NCBI GenBank assembly: GCA_026708585.1 | Contig: JAPOUQ010000028.1 | Location: 1 to 61,439 of the forward strand | DNA length: 61,439 nt | Reading direction: 5' to 3' | DNA from: Gammaproteobacteria bacterium | GTDB lineage: Bacteria > Pseudomonadota > Gammaproteobacteria > Arenicellales > Poriferihabitantaceae | Shown here: piece by piece, positions 45,746 to 55,760 of the stretch | Layout of the letters: every line of letters begins with the position of its first letter | How positions within the stretch are numbered: the stretch's first letter is position 1 | Translations under genes and position numbers: made by a program | The notes under the pieces: model-generated | What the model was told of the DNA's origin: nothing | What the model saw: only the letters and a program-made list of their open reading frames with translations | Database searches by the model: none

Positions 45746-48019
45746 TTGTCCAACCAAAAGTCTCAATATACTGAATTTGATGATTCCATCGGGTTATCCC
45801 CAGCTTTAACGGAACGTTATCTTGCTAGGCAGAATGATAAGTTGACTCAAGTTGTATTCATTATTTCTGGGATTACCTGTGGTGGTTGTATTCGGAAGAT
45901 TGAGTCTAACTTACTTAAGTTACCAGGTGTGCGCACGGCATCTGTCAATTCTGTTAGCCATCGGGCAACCGTTAGTTTTGACCATCGTTTACTCACGCTG
46001 AGTGACATTGTTCATCAGCTCAAAAAAATTGGTTATCCATCCACACCCTATGAGCCCCGACTACAAGAACTAAAAATCGAATCAGAGCGTCGGCAAGCTT
46101 TGCTCAGAATAATGGTAGCTGGTGCTTTGGGCATGCAGGTCATGATGATTGCGACAGCGCTCTATTTTGGTGAAGCCTATGGTATGGACGAGTCCTTGAG
46201 AATTATGCTCGAGTACGTTGCACTGTTGTTGACTGTGCCAATTATGTTGTTTAGTGCAAAGCCGTTTTTTCAGCAAGCTTGGATGAATATGAAAAATCAG
46301 CAAGCTGGTATGGATATACCTATCTCTTTGGCATTGATTGTCGCATTTTTCGGTAGTGCATGGACAACCATTGGTAATCCAGGTCAGATTTATTATGAAT
46401 CGATTGCCATGTTCGTACTATTATTATTGTGCGCGCGCTTTTTAGAACTGTCGGCAAGAAGACGGAGTTTAGCGACAATCCTGAAAATTGAAAAATCTAT
46501 TCCGGAAAGTGCGATGCGGTTGATGCATGGCCAATCGGTTCAAGTCGATATCCGTGAAATTGAAATTGGTGATCTCATTGTTGTTCAGCCGGGTGAGATT
46601 ATTCCGGTAGATGGAACAATTCAGACTGGTCAGACCACTACGGACGAATCCCTGTTAACTGGAGAAAGCATACCTGTGATGAAGACTGAAGGCAATCAGG
46701 TTGTCGCCGGTAGCGTGAATCTTGAATCTCCGATTACCATTTTGGTTTCTATCTCTACTGACGGTTTTGTGGTCAACCAGATCCTGAGTTTAGCTGAAAC
46801 CGCACAGACTGGAAAAACTCAAACAGCATTAATGGCAGACCGGATTGCGTCCTATTTTATATTAGCTGTTCTGGTCTTGGCTTTTATTTCAGGCCTAGCA
46901 TGGTGGGTGATTGACTCAACTCTTTGGCTCGCTGTGGTCATTTCTACATTGGTGGTGGCTTGTCCTTGTGCACTCTCACTCGCTACGCCTACGGCTTTCA
47001 TTGCGGCAATGGGTAGACTATCTCGTCAAGGTATCGTTACTTTAAAGAGTGAGTTCCTTGAGGGTATACGCGAACTTGATGTCATTGTGTTTGATAAAAC
47101 TGGCACCTTAACGAAGGGTGTTTTTGAATTGAAGGGTACCCAGTTATGTGAGGGTTGGGAGGAATCTCAAGCTCTATTAACTGCAGCCTCACTTAATCAG
47201 TATTCGTATCACCCGTTTGCAAAAGCATTTCGAGATGCAATCGAGAAAAATGCAGATTTTGAATATCTGGAAATTGAGGATCTGACTTCAGTTACTGGTT
47301 CTGGAATTATTGGCTCCTATCGAGGTGAAGAAGTTATGATTGGTTCTTCTCGATTCATTCGCTCCTCGGTATCTGCATCGGATCACATGCTAAATTGGAA
47401 ACCAGAAACGGATAATAGTGTTTGTTATTTGGCTCATGGTGGAAAAGTAGTCGCAAGATTTGAGCTGAATGACACTCTGCGCGAAGATGCCAGAGATGTT
47501 ATTGAAGAGTTAAAGAGTAGGGGTTTGAATTTGGTTATCCTTTCTGGAGATAGTAGGGATGCAGTAGAGCGAGTATCCCATGAAACCGGAATTGACACAT
47601 TTTATGCAGAAATGTCTCCAAGTGAAAAGCTCGAGTTTGTACGTGAACAAATCAATGCTGGAAATCGGGTAGCCGTGATCGGGGATGGTATTAATGATGC
47701 TCCTATGGTTGCACATGCAAATGTATCCATCGCCATGGGTGAGGCTTCGGATTTAACTAGCCTTCATTCCGATGCAGTTCTGCTTAATGGTAGGCTAACC
47801 GAGATCTTGGAAGTAATTGAAGTTGCGTGGCAGACTCGCAAGACTATTCTTCAGAATATGTCATGGGCCCTTGGTTACAATCTACTAGCGATTCCATGTG
47901 CCATATTTGGATTGGTTCCACCCTGGTTGGCAGCTATAGGAATGTCGACTAGTTCACTGATTGTGAGTGGTAACGCATTGAGGATGGGTCAGTCTCCAAC
48001 TCGGCGTAAACGACAGTGA
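45746..48019 (+). CDS. ccoI: CcoI/FixI copper-exporting P1B-type ATPase
   Basis: Supplies copper to the CuB site of the cbb3 oxidase. The 757 residues include an N-terminal heavy-metal domain (GITCGGC, about 45-51), a cluster of membrane helices, the CPC metal-transport motif in ACPCALSLATP, the phosphorylation motif DKTGTLT and the hinge GDGINDAP. The start codon is TTG at 45746 with AGGG 13 bases upstream; no suitable ATG lies before the metal-binding domain. It is divergent from the oxidase operon and followed by ccoS. Confidence 0.94.
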   Translation: MSNQKSQYTEFDDSIGLSPALTERYLARQNDKLTQVVFIISGITCGGCIRKIESNLLKLPGVRTASVNSVSHRATVSFDHRLLTLSDIVHQLKKIGYPSTPYEPRLQELKIESERRQALLRIMVAGALGMQVMMIATALYFGEAYGMDESLRIMLEYVALLLTVPIMLFSAKPFFQQAWMNMKNQQAGMDIPISLALIVAFFGSAWTTIGNPGQIYYESIAMFVLLLLCARFLELSARRRSLATILKIEKSIPESAMRLMHGQSVQVDIREIEIGDLIVVQPGEIIPVDGTIQTGQTTTDESLLTGESIPVMKTEGNQVVAGSVNLESPITILVSISTDGFVVNQILSLAETAQTGKTQTALMADRIASYFILAVLVLAFISGLAWWVIDSTLWLAVVISTLVVACPCALSLATPTAFIAAMGRLSRQGIVTLKSEFLEGIRELDVIVFDKTGTLTKGVFELKGTQLCEGWEESQALLTAASLNQYSYHPFAKAFRDAIEKNADFEYLEIEDLTSVTGSGIIGSYRGEEVMIGSSRFIRSSVSASDHMLNWKPETDNSVCYLAHGGKVVARFELNDTLREDARDVIEELKSRGLNLVILSGDSRDAVERVSHETGIDTFYAEMSPSEKLEFVREQINAGNRVAVIGDGINDAPMVAHANVSIAMGEASDLTSLHSDAVLLNGRLTEILEVIEVAWQTRKTILQNMSWALGYNLLAIPCAIFGLVPPWLAAIGMSTSSLIVSGNALRMGQSPTRRKRQ

Positions 48020-48034
48020 AGTCGAATTGATAAG

Positions 48035-48181
48035 ATGGACATTCTGTATCTCATGATTCCGTTATCTTTATTGTTGTTAGTCTTGATAGTGGGCGGTGCG
48101 ATTTGGGCAGTTCTGACTGGGCAGTTCGATGATTTGGACTCACCGGCACACCGAATTCTGGATAATGATCAAGAAGAATAG
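48035..48181 (+). CDS. ccoS: cbb3 oxidase maturation protein CcoS
   Basis: A 48-residue single-helix protein (MDILYLMIPLSLLLLVLI then GGAIWAVLTGQFDDLDSP). The FDDLxxPxxRIL pattern after the helix is diagnostic for CcoS/FixS, which is needed for haem and copper insertion into the oxidase. It starts 15 bp after ccoI. A small hairpin (ACCCTGT / ACAGGGT, 48188-48212) follows its stop codon but has no T run. Confidence 0.92.
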   Translation: MDILYLMIPLSLLLLVLIVGGAIWAVLTGQFDDLDSPAHRILDNDQEE

Positions 48182-48410
48182 TGTACAACCCTGTAAGGGA
48201 AAAACACAGGGTCACTGCATCTGCATTCTTCCATACCAATCAATTATGATATGGAAATATTCTTGATAATTCCTTTAAGAAATTGACTATACGTAGAAAA
48301 TACTCTTATTTTTAATTCTGTTTCAGAGTTCAAATATCGAATGGAAAAATGTTGTTAATTTCGGTATCATATATATTCATTCATTTTATGAACATAAGAG
48401 GAAACTATTC

Positions 48411-50042
48411 ATGAAAAAAATCATAGAGCCTCAGAAAATCAGGGGGAAACTCGATTATTCTGATCTATCCGAGAAAGACAAGTCGCTGGTAGAGGACGCA
48501 GTCAAATCTGGATATTCAAGACGCCATGTCCTCAAACTCATGGCGGTCACTGGTGTATCTTTAGCGACTGCACAGAATTTATTGAGTACAGGCGGTCAAG
48601 CAATGGCCATGACACCAAAAAAGGGGGGTTCAGTTCGGGTTGCGGCAAATACTCATGGCCCGGATGATCAGCTTTTCCCTCAGCAATTCACTGCTTGGAT
48701 TGACTATTCCAGAGGCCGTGCAACATACAATGGCCTGTGTCAGTTAGGGGAGGGAATTGTTCCTCAACCGGAATTGGCTACCGAGTGGTCTTCTAATGCT
48801 GATGCTACGGAGTGGACTTTCCAGTTACGCAAGGGTGTTACCTTTCATGATGGTACTCCATTCACGGCTGATGATGTTGTTTACACCATGAATCGACATG
48901 TAGCAGAAGATTCAACCTCTACGATCAAATCGGTCCTCAGTTCTGTCAAGGAATGGAGGAAAGTCAATAGTCATGAGGTGAAGGTAGAGATGAATTCTCC
49001 GAATTCGGATCTGCCAATTTTGATGGGCCTTTTCCAGTCAAAGATTGTGAAGAATGGGTCGACTGGGGATGGTATTGGAACCGGTCCCTTTGTTCTGGAT
49101 TCATTTGAGCCAGGCATCAAGTCAGTGCACAGCAAAAACCCAAATTACTGGCGAGATGGGGCCAATTTGGATAATATTGAAATTACCGGAATTACCGATC
49201 CTGCCGCACGTACCAATGCATTGTTGGCTGGTGATGTCCAGTTGATCGTTGCAGTTGATCCGAAATCCTTCCGTCAGATTGAATCCACCGATGGCGCTGA
49301 ATTATTGTCAACACCGGCTGCTGTTCAGCTTGGGATTTGTTGTCTGAAGAGTAAAGAACCAGGCGCAAATGATGATTTCGTCAAGGGCATGCAGTATATT
49401 CAGGACCGAGAGCGTATTGTCGAAAAGATACTTCGCAATAAGGGTTCTGTCGGTAATGACACGCCTATCATGTTTGCTCATGGAAGGGATTTCTGTGAAA
49501 ACCTTCCACAGCGTGAATTTGACCCAGACAAGGCAAAATTCCATTTTGAGAAATCAGGACATAAATCGGCTGATCTCCATATCGCTCCGGTGGCATCAGG
49601 TTTAGAGGATATGTGTTTACTCGCACAAGCTAATGCCGCAAAAATTGGATTTAAGCTCAATATCAAAAAAGTACCAGCTGATGGTTATTGGGGTGCTGTA
49701 TGGTTAAAGGAGCCTCTCAATGTGGTGACTTGGTTCCCACGGCCTACCGCAAATTCCCAGATTGCTATTCAATTCGCACCCGGAGCTGCATGGAATGATA
49801 CCCATTGGAATAATGACAGACTTGGAGAATTACTGAAACTTTCCTTGGCAGAAACGAACCCAGAAAAACGAGAGCAAATGTACTGTGAAATGCAGACTCT
49901 CATTCACAATGGCAGTGGTATGGTAATTCCCGCATTCTCGAATATCAATGATGCTATCGCTTCCAATGTCATGGGTGTGCCCAATATTCCCCTTGGTAAT
50001 CTAGGCGGAGCAGAATGGCCCGAATTTATTTGGTTGGGTTAA
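48411..50042 (+). CDS. Tat-exported peptide-type ABC binding protein (family 5)
   Basis: A 543-residue DppA/OppA-type solute-binding protein. A twin-arginine signal (SRRHVLKLMAVTGVSLATA) begins near residue 36 after an unusually long polar N region, and cleavage probably falls in GGQAMA. Family marks are LATEWSSNADATEWTFQLRKGVTFHDGTPFTADDV and VEMNSPNSDLP. A GAGG ribosome-binding site precedes the ATG. No permease or ATPase genes are adjacent, so it either shares a remote transporter or serves as a stand-alone receptor. A terminator follows. Confidence 0.88.
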   Translation: MKKIIEPQKIRGKLDYSDLSEKDKSLVEDAVKSGYSRRHVLKLMAVTGVSLATAQNLLSTGGQAMAMTPKKGGSVRVAANTHGPDDQLFPQQFTAWIDYSRGRATYNGLCQLGEGIVPQPELATEWSSNADATEWTFQLRKGVTFHDGTPFTADDVVYTMNRHVAEDSTSTIKSVLSSVKEWRKVNSHEVKVEMNSPNSDLPILMGLFQSKIVKNGSTGDGIGTGPFVLDSFEPGIKSVHSKNPNYWRDGANLDNIEITGITDPAARTNALLAGDVQLIVAVDPKSFRQIESTDGAELLSTPAAVQLGICCLKSKEPGANDDFVKGMQYIQDRERIVEKILRNKGSVGNDTPIMFAHGRDFCENLPQREFDPDKAKFHFEKSGHKSADLHIAPVASGLEDMCLLAQANAAKIGFKLNIKKVPADGYWGAVWLKEPLNVVTWFPRPTANSQIAIQFAPGAAWNDTHWNNDRLGELLKLSLAETNPEKREQMYCEMQTLIHNGSGMVIPAFSNINDAIASNVMGVPNIPLGNLGGAEWPEFIWLG

Positions 50043-50070
50043 ACAATATTCAAACACAGAGGACAATCAT

Positions 50071-50109
50071 CGCTCGTGGGAAGCTCTTTCTCACGAGCGG
50101 CTGGTTTTT
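50071..50109 (+). terminator. Rho-independent terminator after the Tat binding protein
   Basis: Perfect 8-bp stem CGCTCGTG (50071-50078) / CACGAGCG (50092-50099), followed by GCTGGTTTTTG. It lies 28 bp after the stop codon of the binding-protein gene and confirms that this gene forms a single-gene unit. Confidence 0.8.
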
Positions 50110-50199
50110 GTTATGTCAGTGGGAACCTGAATCCGGTTGCAAAGACAGAACCGATAAGTTGTGAAACATATTAGCTGAGCAGATCAGATCAGACGCGGA

Positions 50200-50943
50200 C
50201 TATACTCCACAACAGGAACAGGTAGGATTTCGGTTCAACTTCATGTGTTGCCATTCCATGGTCTTGCAATCGAATAACCATACAGTACCACATAAAGCAG
50301 GGTTTCCAAGAAGTGCATTTATCGCTTCCATTGCCTGCATACTACCAATAATACCAACTAGAGGTGCAATGACACCTTCCATTTCACAGGTAGCGCTTTC
50401 AATAGACCGATCTGGATATAGACATTGGTAGCAAGGGCTTTCTGGATTTCTGGGATCAAATGAAGTGACTTGTCCTTCCCAGCGGATTGCAGCACCCGAA
50501 ACCAGCGGGGTTTGTGTTTGTCTTGAAACATCATTCAATTCAAAACGGGTCGGAAAATTGTCTGAACAATCTACGATCAGAGATACATCTTGAGCCTGCT
50601 CCATAAAATCTTCGTAATCAAGAGCATAATTTAAAGTCTCAATCTGTATATCAGGATTGATAGCTCGTAATCGGTTTGCTGCAGATTCAGCTTTGTGTTG
50701 TCCAATATTCGCATATTCATGAATGACCTGTCGTTGAAGATTGGATTCATCAATATGATCAAAATCAGCGATATTTATGGTACCAACACCTGCGGCCGCT
50801 AGATATAGACCGACTGGTGAGCCCAATCCCCCCATACCGACAATTAGAACTGAGGAATCACGAAGTCGCTCCTGTCCTTCAATGCCAATTTGGGGTAACC
50901 GGATTTGCCGACTGTAACGTTCTTGAAAACTGCTCGGAGTCAT
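50200..50943 (-). CDS. MoeB/ThiF-family adenylyltransferase
   Basis: E1-like enzyme of 247 residues that adenylates the C terminus of a small sulfur-carrier protein. Landmarks are YSRQIRLPQIGIEGQERL, the nucleotide loop GMGGLGSPVGLYLAAAG, the Arg finger in NLQRQVIHE and zinc Cys pairs CYQC and CSCC. MoeB (molybdopterin) and ThiF (thiazole) share all of these, and no moaD, moaE or thiS gene is nearby to decide. I chose ATG 50943 with GAGA upstream; a longer frame would add ten residues. It is alone and convergent with the upstream binding-protein gene. Confidence 0.85.
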   Translation of the reverse strand: MTPSSFQERYSRQIRLPQIGIEGQERLRDSSVLIVGMGGLGSPVGLYLAAAGVGTINIADFDHIDESNLQRQVIHEYANIGQHKAESAANRLRAINPDIQIETLNYALDYEDFMEQAQDVSLIVDCSDNFPTRFELNDVSRQTQTPLVSGAAIRWEGQVTSFDPRNPESPCYQCLYPDRSIESATCEMEGVIAPLVGIIGSMQAMEAINALLGNPALCGTVWLFDCKTMEWQHMKLNRNPTCSCCGV

Positions 50944-51672
50944 CAAAAAATCTCGAATCAATAACACGCACATTATAAGTGTTACTTGATTGAAAAAAGC
51001 CGATGAATCGAAGGTATAACTAATTGTTCAGATGGCCCCTGCAAAAAACTGCATCTATTTCAAAGATATGAAAAACTGATAGACGATGAACCAATGTTTG
51101 TAGTATCTGACAACGTAAAATTAACCGAGAAATCGCGAATCAGGCCAGTACCGCTTTGATTGACCATATCGACATTCCCTGTCTGATCCTGTCTGCCAAA
51201 GACACGGTGAAGAGTCCGAACAAGAATATCAAAGCGAGGTTTGGATTGTATTGGGAGATACGGAACACCGGTTGGACTTTTCAGCAATAAATTTCGTTTA
51301 CAAGGCAGAGGAAATCGAAATCTCCATCCTGTCTAAACTTCCCAGACCTGCAGAACCTGCACAAGTACGGTTTAAGAAAAACGAAAAATGCAGGCGGTTT
51401 TGCAGAGTATAACCAGTAATTCATACTGATTATACGAAGCATATATGCAGTCCTCAATTAATTGGCATCTGGGATTGGACAACTGCAAGCGAAAGGTGTT
51501 GGTTTAACTACCCTATTAAGCCATGAAATGAACGATGAGATCGTCTGATTTTCAATATCATGTATATAATCTACAAAATAAGAATTGGGATAAAGCCAGT
51601 CGAATTTCTGTATACTTAAGTTTTGGTAATTCAGACATGCAATTGACCGCAGATACGGTGGAGCTCTAACAA
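50944..51672. other. 729-bp gene-free spacer upstream of sucA
   Basis: Between the divergent MoeB-like and sucA starts I see no credible coding frame or RNA. A minus-strand frame of 75 codons near 51060-51287 has no family resemblance. The final 80 bases should hold the sucA promoter. Confidence 0.45.
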
Positions 51673-54462
51673 ATGAAACAAAATGATAACGGCAATTTAT
51701 CCGACTTGGGCTTTCTAAGCGGCGGAAATATGCATTATCTCGAATCGCTGTATTCCGAAACCATGAAAACCGGAGGAGCAGTTTCTTCCGATACTACAGT
51801 TGAACAGTGGCGCACCGTTTTTGAATCGCTTCCCGTTATTGTTCCACGTGAGATCAATCTGGAAGGTTCAAAAACTTGGCTTGAAACAGCTGAACATAAG
51901 CAGGAACGAGTAGCCCGACTCATCATGACCTATCGCATGCAAGGACATTTGCGTGCTGATATTGATCCAATTGGAATTATGCCGAGAGGTGAAGCGACCG
52001 AACTTGACTTATCTGAGTTCGATTTAAATGAGAATGATCTCGACAGCGAATTTGATATTGGTGGCATGAGACCCGGAGGCAGAATGGCTCTCCGAGACAT
52101 ACTATCCTTCCTACAAAAGGTTTATTGCGGCTCTATCGGTTATGAAATCAACCATATTAATTCTAGAGAGAAACGCTTATGGTTGTGTCGAAAAGTTGAA
52201 TCAAAATTTCCGGAAGATTTCTGTACAGTCGACGAAAGACTCAAAACGCTTGAGCGATTAGTGGCTGCGGAAGGACTTGAGAAATATTTGCATACGAAGT
52301 ATGTAGGTCAAAAACGGTTTTCTCTGGAGGGCGGCGATTCACTGATTCCAATGATAGCTGATCTCGTTCAACAGTTCGGTGCCAAAGGTGTTAATGAAGT
52401 AGTCATCGGTATGGCACACCGAGGTCGATTGAATGTATTGGTCAATATACTGGGAAAATCTCCCAAAGAACTGTTTAGCGAATTTGAAGGAAGATATGAT
52501 TTTGAAATCGACAATACTAGCACTGGCGATGTCAAATATCATCAGGGGTTTTCCTCCGATATTAAAACTCCAGCCGGAAATGTACATGTCGCTCTGTCGT
52601 TCAATCCTTCGCATCTGGAAATCATTAATCCAGTCGTTCAGGGTTCAGTGCGAGCTAGGCAAGAACGAAGACAGGATACAGACAGAAGCAAAGTAGTGCC
52701 GATTTTGGTGCATGGAGATGCGTCTTTTGCGGGGCAAGGTGTGGTCATGGAAACTCTGAACATGGCGCAAACACGGGGATATTCAACCGGCGGTACTATT
52801 CATATTATTGTGAATAATCAAATTGGATTTACAACGAACACCCTAGATGCCCGATCTACGTTGTACTGTACCGAAGTTGCGAAACTCGTTCAGGCTCCAA
52901 TTTTTCATGTGAACGGTGATGACCCGGATGCGGTTATGTATGCAACCCGTTTGGCCATGGAATATCGCATGAATTTCAAAAAAGATGTGGTTTTGGATCT
53001 CGTTTGTTATCGTCGACATGGACATAATGAGGCAGACGAACCAAGCATCACCCAACCGGTTATGTATAGCATTATTCGGAAACACCAGACACCAAGGGAA
53101 ATCTATGCAAAAACCCTAATTGACGATGGATTGACAACCGAAAAGGATGTACAAGTCATGCTCAAGGCCTATCGTGACCGCCTTGACAAAGGAAAAGTAG
53201 TGGCTGGTCAGATTATTGACCCGAACAAGGCACTCGTAACCATCAACTGGGAACCTTATCTCGGTGGAGAATGGCGTGAAGATGTGAATACGCAAGTGGC
53301 AACCAAACGGCTAGGAGAATTGGCCGAGATTCTTTCGAGATCACCCAATGATTTCACAGTTCACCCAAAAGTACAGTCGATCCTTGAGGACCGAATTGCC
53401 ATGGCACAAGGAGATAAACCTATGGACTGGGGTTGCGCTGAAATGCTGGCTTATGCATCTTTGCTTGATCAAGGTTATCTTGTTCGATTATCTGGACAGG
53501 ATACAGGCCGAGGCACATTTTCTCATAGACATGCAACCTTGCATGATCAGAAAATTCCAAGAACACACATTCCTATGCAGTACAACATTGTTGATAACCC
53601 GAGTAATTTTCTGGTTATCAATTCCCTACTATCGGAGGAAGCCGTGTTAGGTTTTGAATATGGATATGCCACCACTGAGCCAAATGCATTAGTCATCTGG
53701 GAAGGTCAGTTTGGAGATTTTGTGAATGGTGCTCAGGTTGTTATTGATCAGTTTATCTCGAGTGGTCAGCCAAAGTGGGGACGTATCTGCGGTCTTGTTA
53801 TGTTTCTTCCGCATGGTATGGAAGGGCAGGGACCAGAACATTCTTCAGCGAGACTTGAGCGATTTTTGCAACTATGCGCCAACAACAATATTCAGGTATG
53901 TAACCCGACCACTCCTTGCCAAATCTTCCATTTATTGAGAAGACAGATGTTGCGAAATTTCCGCCGTCCCATGATTGTGATGACTCCAAAGAGTTTACTC
54001 AGACACAAGCTTTCTGTATCCACAACGAACGATCTTGCGAAGGGTAGTTTTCAACCTGTGATTGGCGAGATTGATGATATTGATTCGTCAAATGTACAAC
54101 GGGTTGTCCTTTGTAGCGGTAAGGTTTACTACGATATACTAGAGCAACGACGCCTGAAAAAGATCAACGATATCGCAGTATTAAGACTTGAGCAACTGTA
54201 TCCTTTTCCAGATCGTGAATTGGTTCAAAACATGCAGCAATTTAAACAGGCTGTAGAGATCGTCTGGTGTCAGGAAGAGCCAAAAAATCAAGGTTCTTGG
54301 TATCAGATTTACTATCCCCTCTCCAGACTTTTGAAACAAAAACAGAGGTTGAAGTATATTGGTCGAGAAGAATCCGCATCACCGGCTGTCGGATACTATC
54401 AACTTCATATCCAGCAACAACAGCATATTGTTAATGCTGCTTTGTCTCTCGAAGAACTTTAG
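51673..54462 (+). CDS. sucA: 2-oxoglutarate dehydrogenase E1 component
   Basis: Thiamine-diphosphate enzyme that decarboxylates 2-oxoglutarate in the TCA cycle. The 929 residues include an N-terminal LSGGNMHYLESLY segment, GMAHRGRLNVLVN, SFNPSHLEIINPVVQG, the TPP-binding GDASFAGQGVVMETLNM region, and C-terminal GQDTGRGTFSHRHA and LPHGMEGQGPEHSSARLERF. GGAG nine bases before the ATG is the likely ribosome-binding site. It is followed by sucB (56 bp) and lpd, giving the whole complex in one unit, without sucCD. Confidence 0.97.
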   Translation: MKQNDNGNLSDLGFLSGGNMHYLESLYSETMKTGGAVSSDTTVEQWRTVFESLPVIVPREINLEGSKTWLETAEHKQERVARLIMTYRMQGHLRADIDPIGIMPRGEATELDLSEFDLNENDLDSEFDIGGMRPGGRMALRDILSFLQKVYCGSIGYEINHINSREKRLWLCRKVESKFPEDFCTVDERLKTLERLVAAEGLEKYLHTKYVGQKRFSLEGGDSLIPMIADLVQQFGAKGVNEVVIGMAHRGRLNVLVNILGKSPKELFSEFEGRYDFEIDNTSTGDVKYHQGFSSDIKTPAGNVHVALSFNPSHLEIINPVVQGSVRARQERRQDTDRSKVVPILVHGDASFAGQGVVMETLNMAQTRGYSTGGTIHIIVNNQIGFTTNTLDARSTLYCTEVAKLVQAPIFHVNGDDPDAVMYATRLAMEYRMNFKKDVVLDLVCYRRHGHNEADEPSITQPVMYSIIRKHQTPREIYAKTLIDDGLTTEKDVQVMLKAYRDRLDKGKVVAGQIIDPNKALVTINWEPYLGGEWREDVNTQVATKRLGELAEILSRSPNDFTVHPKVQSILEDRIAMAQGDKPMDWGCAEMLAYASLLDQGYLVRLSGQDTGRGTFSHRHATLHDQKIPRTHIPMQYNIVDNPSNFLVINSLLSEEAVLGFEYGYATTEPNALVIWEGQFGDFVNGAQVVIDQFISSGQPKWGRICGLVMFLPHGMEGQGPEHSSARLERFLQLCANNNIQVCNPTTPCQIFHLLRRQMLRNFRRPMIVMTPKSLLRHKLSVSTTNDLAKGSFQPVIGEIDDIDSSNVQRVVLCSGKVYYDILEQRRLKKINDIAVLRLEQLYPFPDRELVQNMQQFKQAVEIVWCQEEPKNQGSWYQIYYPLSRLLKQKQRLKYIGREESASPAVGYYQLHIQQQQHIVNAALSLEEL

Positions 54463-54518
54463 TTCTTGGTATTTGAATATAAAATAGCTCCTGCAACTTC
54501 ACTTGATAAGATATCCGC

Positions 54519-55745
54519 ATGATAGAAATTAAAGTACCCATTTTACCCGAGTCGGTGTCAGATGCATTATTACTGGACTGGCATAAATCAGCTGGTGATT
54601 CAGTAATGCGAGATGAAATTCTGGTCGAAGTAGAAACCGACAAGGTAGTCCTAGAAGTGCCGGCTCCTGAAGATGGTGTTCTCTCAGAAATCCTTGAACA
54701 ACCAGGCAGTACCGTCAATGCCGAGCAGGTACTTGCTAAACTAACCCCAGGTACGGTAGAAACCGAAGTATCCTCTGTTGATTTGACAAAAGAACCCTCA
54801 GTTGATACCGAAGATATTCGCTTGAGTCCTGCGGCCAGACGTATCGTTGATGAACGAGGTCTGGATGCTTCCAAAATACTTGGCACTGGGAAACATGGTT
54901 TGATTACAAAACAAGATGCCCTTGAATATTCAACGCCAAGCAATGAACCGATAATCAGTGAGGCTGGGGATAAGACACCTTTTACTGGAGTTTCAGCCTT
55001 GGCGGATTCCCAGCAAACAGCAAGCCAGCCTGTAGCACAGGGTACTAGAGAAGTGATCCGAGAACCGATGAGTCGACTACGACAGACCATCGCCAATCGT
55101 CTAATTCAGTCACAACAGGGAGCTGCGTTACTGACAACATTTAACGAAGTAGACATGAAAGCAGTAATGGAGTTGAGAGCGAAATACAAGGAAGCTTTCG
55201 AAAATAACCATAGGGTAAGGCTTGGCTTCATGTCATTCTTTGTTCGTGCAAGTGTTGTTGCTTTGAAACGATTTCCAATGGTAAATGCCTACATCGATGG
55301 AACTGATATTGTCCGTCATCTTTATCAGGATATAGGTATTGCAGTCGCATCGCCACGTGGTCTTGTGGTACCAGTTCTACGCAACTGCGAGTCGATGAGT
55401 AATTCGGACATTGAGAAACAAATCAATGATTATGGCGTTCGAGCTCGTGACGGAAAAATCACCATGGACGAATTATCTGGTGGAACGTTCACAATCACGA
55501 ATGGCGGTGTATTTGGTTCATTGTTGTCGACACCGATTGTTAATCCTCCTCAGAGTGCCATATTGGGCATGCATAAAATACAGGAAAGACCAATGGTTAT
55601 TGATGGTCAAGTTCAGGCAAGACCGATGATGTATCTGGCTTTGTCCTACGACCACAGGATTGTTGATGGAAAAGAAGCTGTGCAGTTTCTCGTTACGATC
55701 AAGGACATGATAGAAGATCCAGCAAGGTTACTTCTCGATTGTTAG
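54519..55745 (+). CDS. sucB: Dihydrolipoyl succinyltransferase (E2)
   Basis: Core acyltransferase of the 2-oxoglutarate dehydrogenase complex (408 residues). A single lipoyl domain carries the modified Lys in [13 protein letters not shown] (about residue 43). A linker leads to the E3-binding domain ([19 protein letters not shown], about 101-119), then the catalytic domain ending in [17 protein letters not shown] with the active-site His and Asp. It is placed between sucA and lpd. Confidence 0.97.
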   Translation: MIEIKVPILPESVSDALLLDWHKSAGDSVMRDEILVEVETDKVVLEVPAPEDGVLSEILEQPGSTVNAEQVLAKLTPGTVETEVSSVDLTKEPSVDTEDIRLSPAARRIVDERGLDASKILGTGKHGLITKQDALEYSTPSNEPIISEAGDKTPFTGVSALADSQQTASQPVAQGTREVIREPMSRLRQTIANRLIQSQQGAALLTTFNEVDMKAVMELRAKYKEAFENNHRVRLGFMSFFVRASVVALKRFPMVNAYIDGTDIVRHLYQDIGIAVASPRGLVVPVLRNCESMSNSDIEKQINDYGVRARDGKITMDELSGGTFTITNGGVFGSLLSTPIVNPPQSAILGMHKIQERPMVIDGQVQARPMMYLALSYDHRIVDGKEAVQFLVTIKDMIEDPARLLLDC

Positions 55746-55760
55746 TAACAAAACAGAATT

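Noticed and set aside
54431-55096. A 221-codon open frame on the minus strand across the start of sucB
   Set aside because: It is fully antisense to the well-identified E2 gene, is Ser/Thr/Arg-rich in the way typical of shadow frames, and resembles no family.
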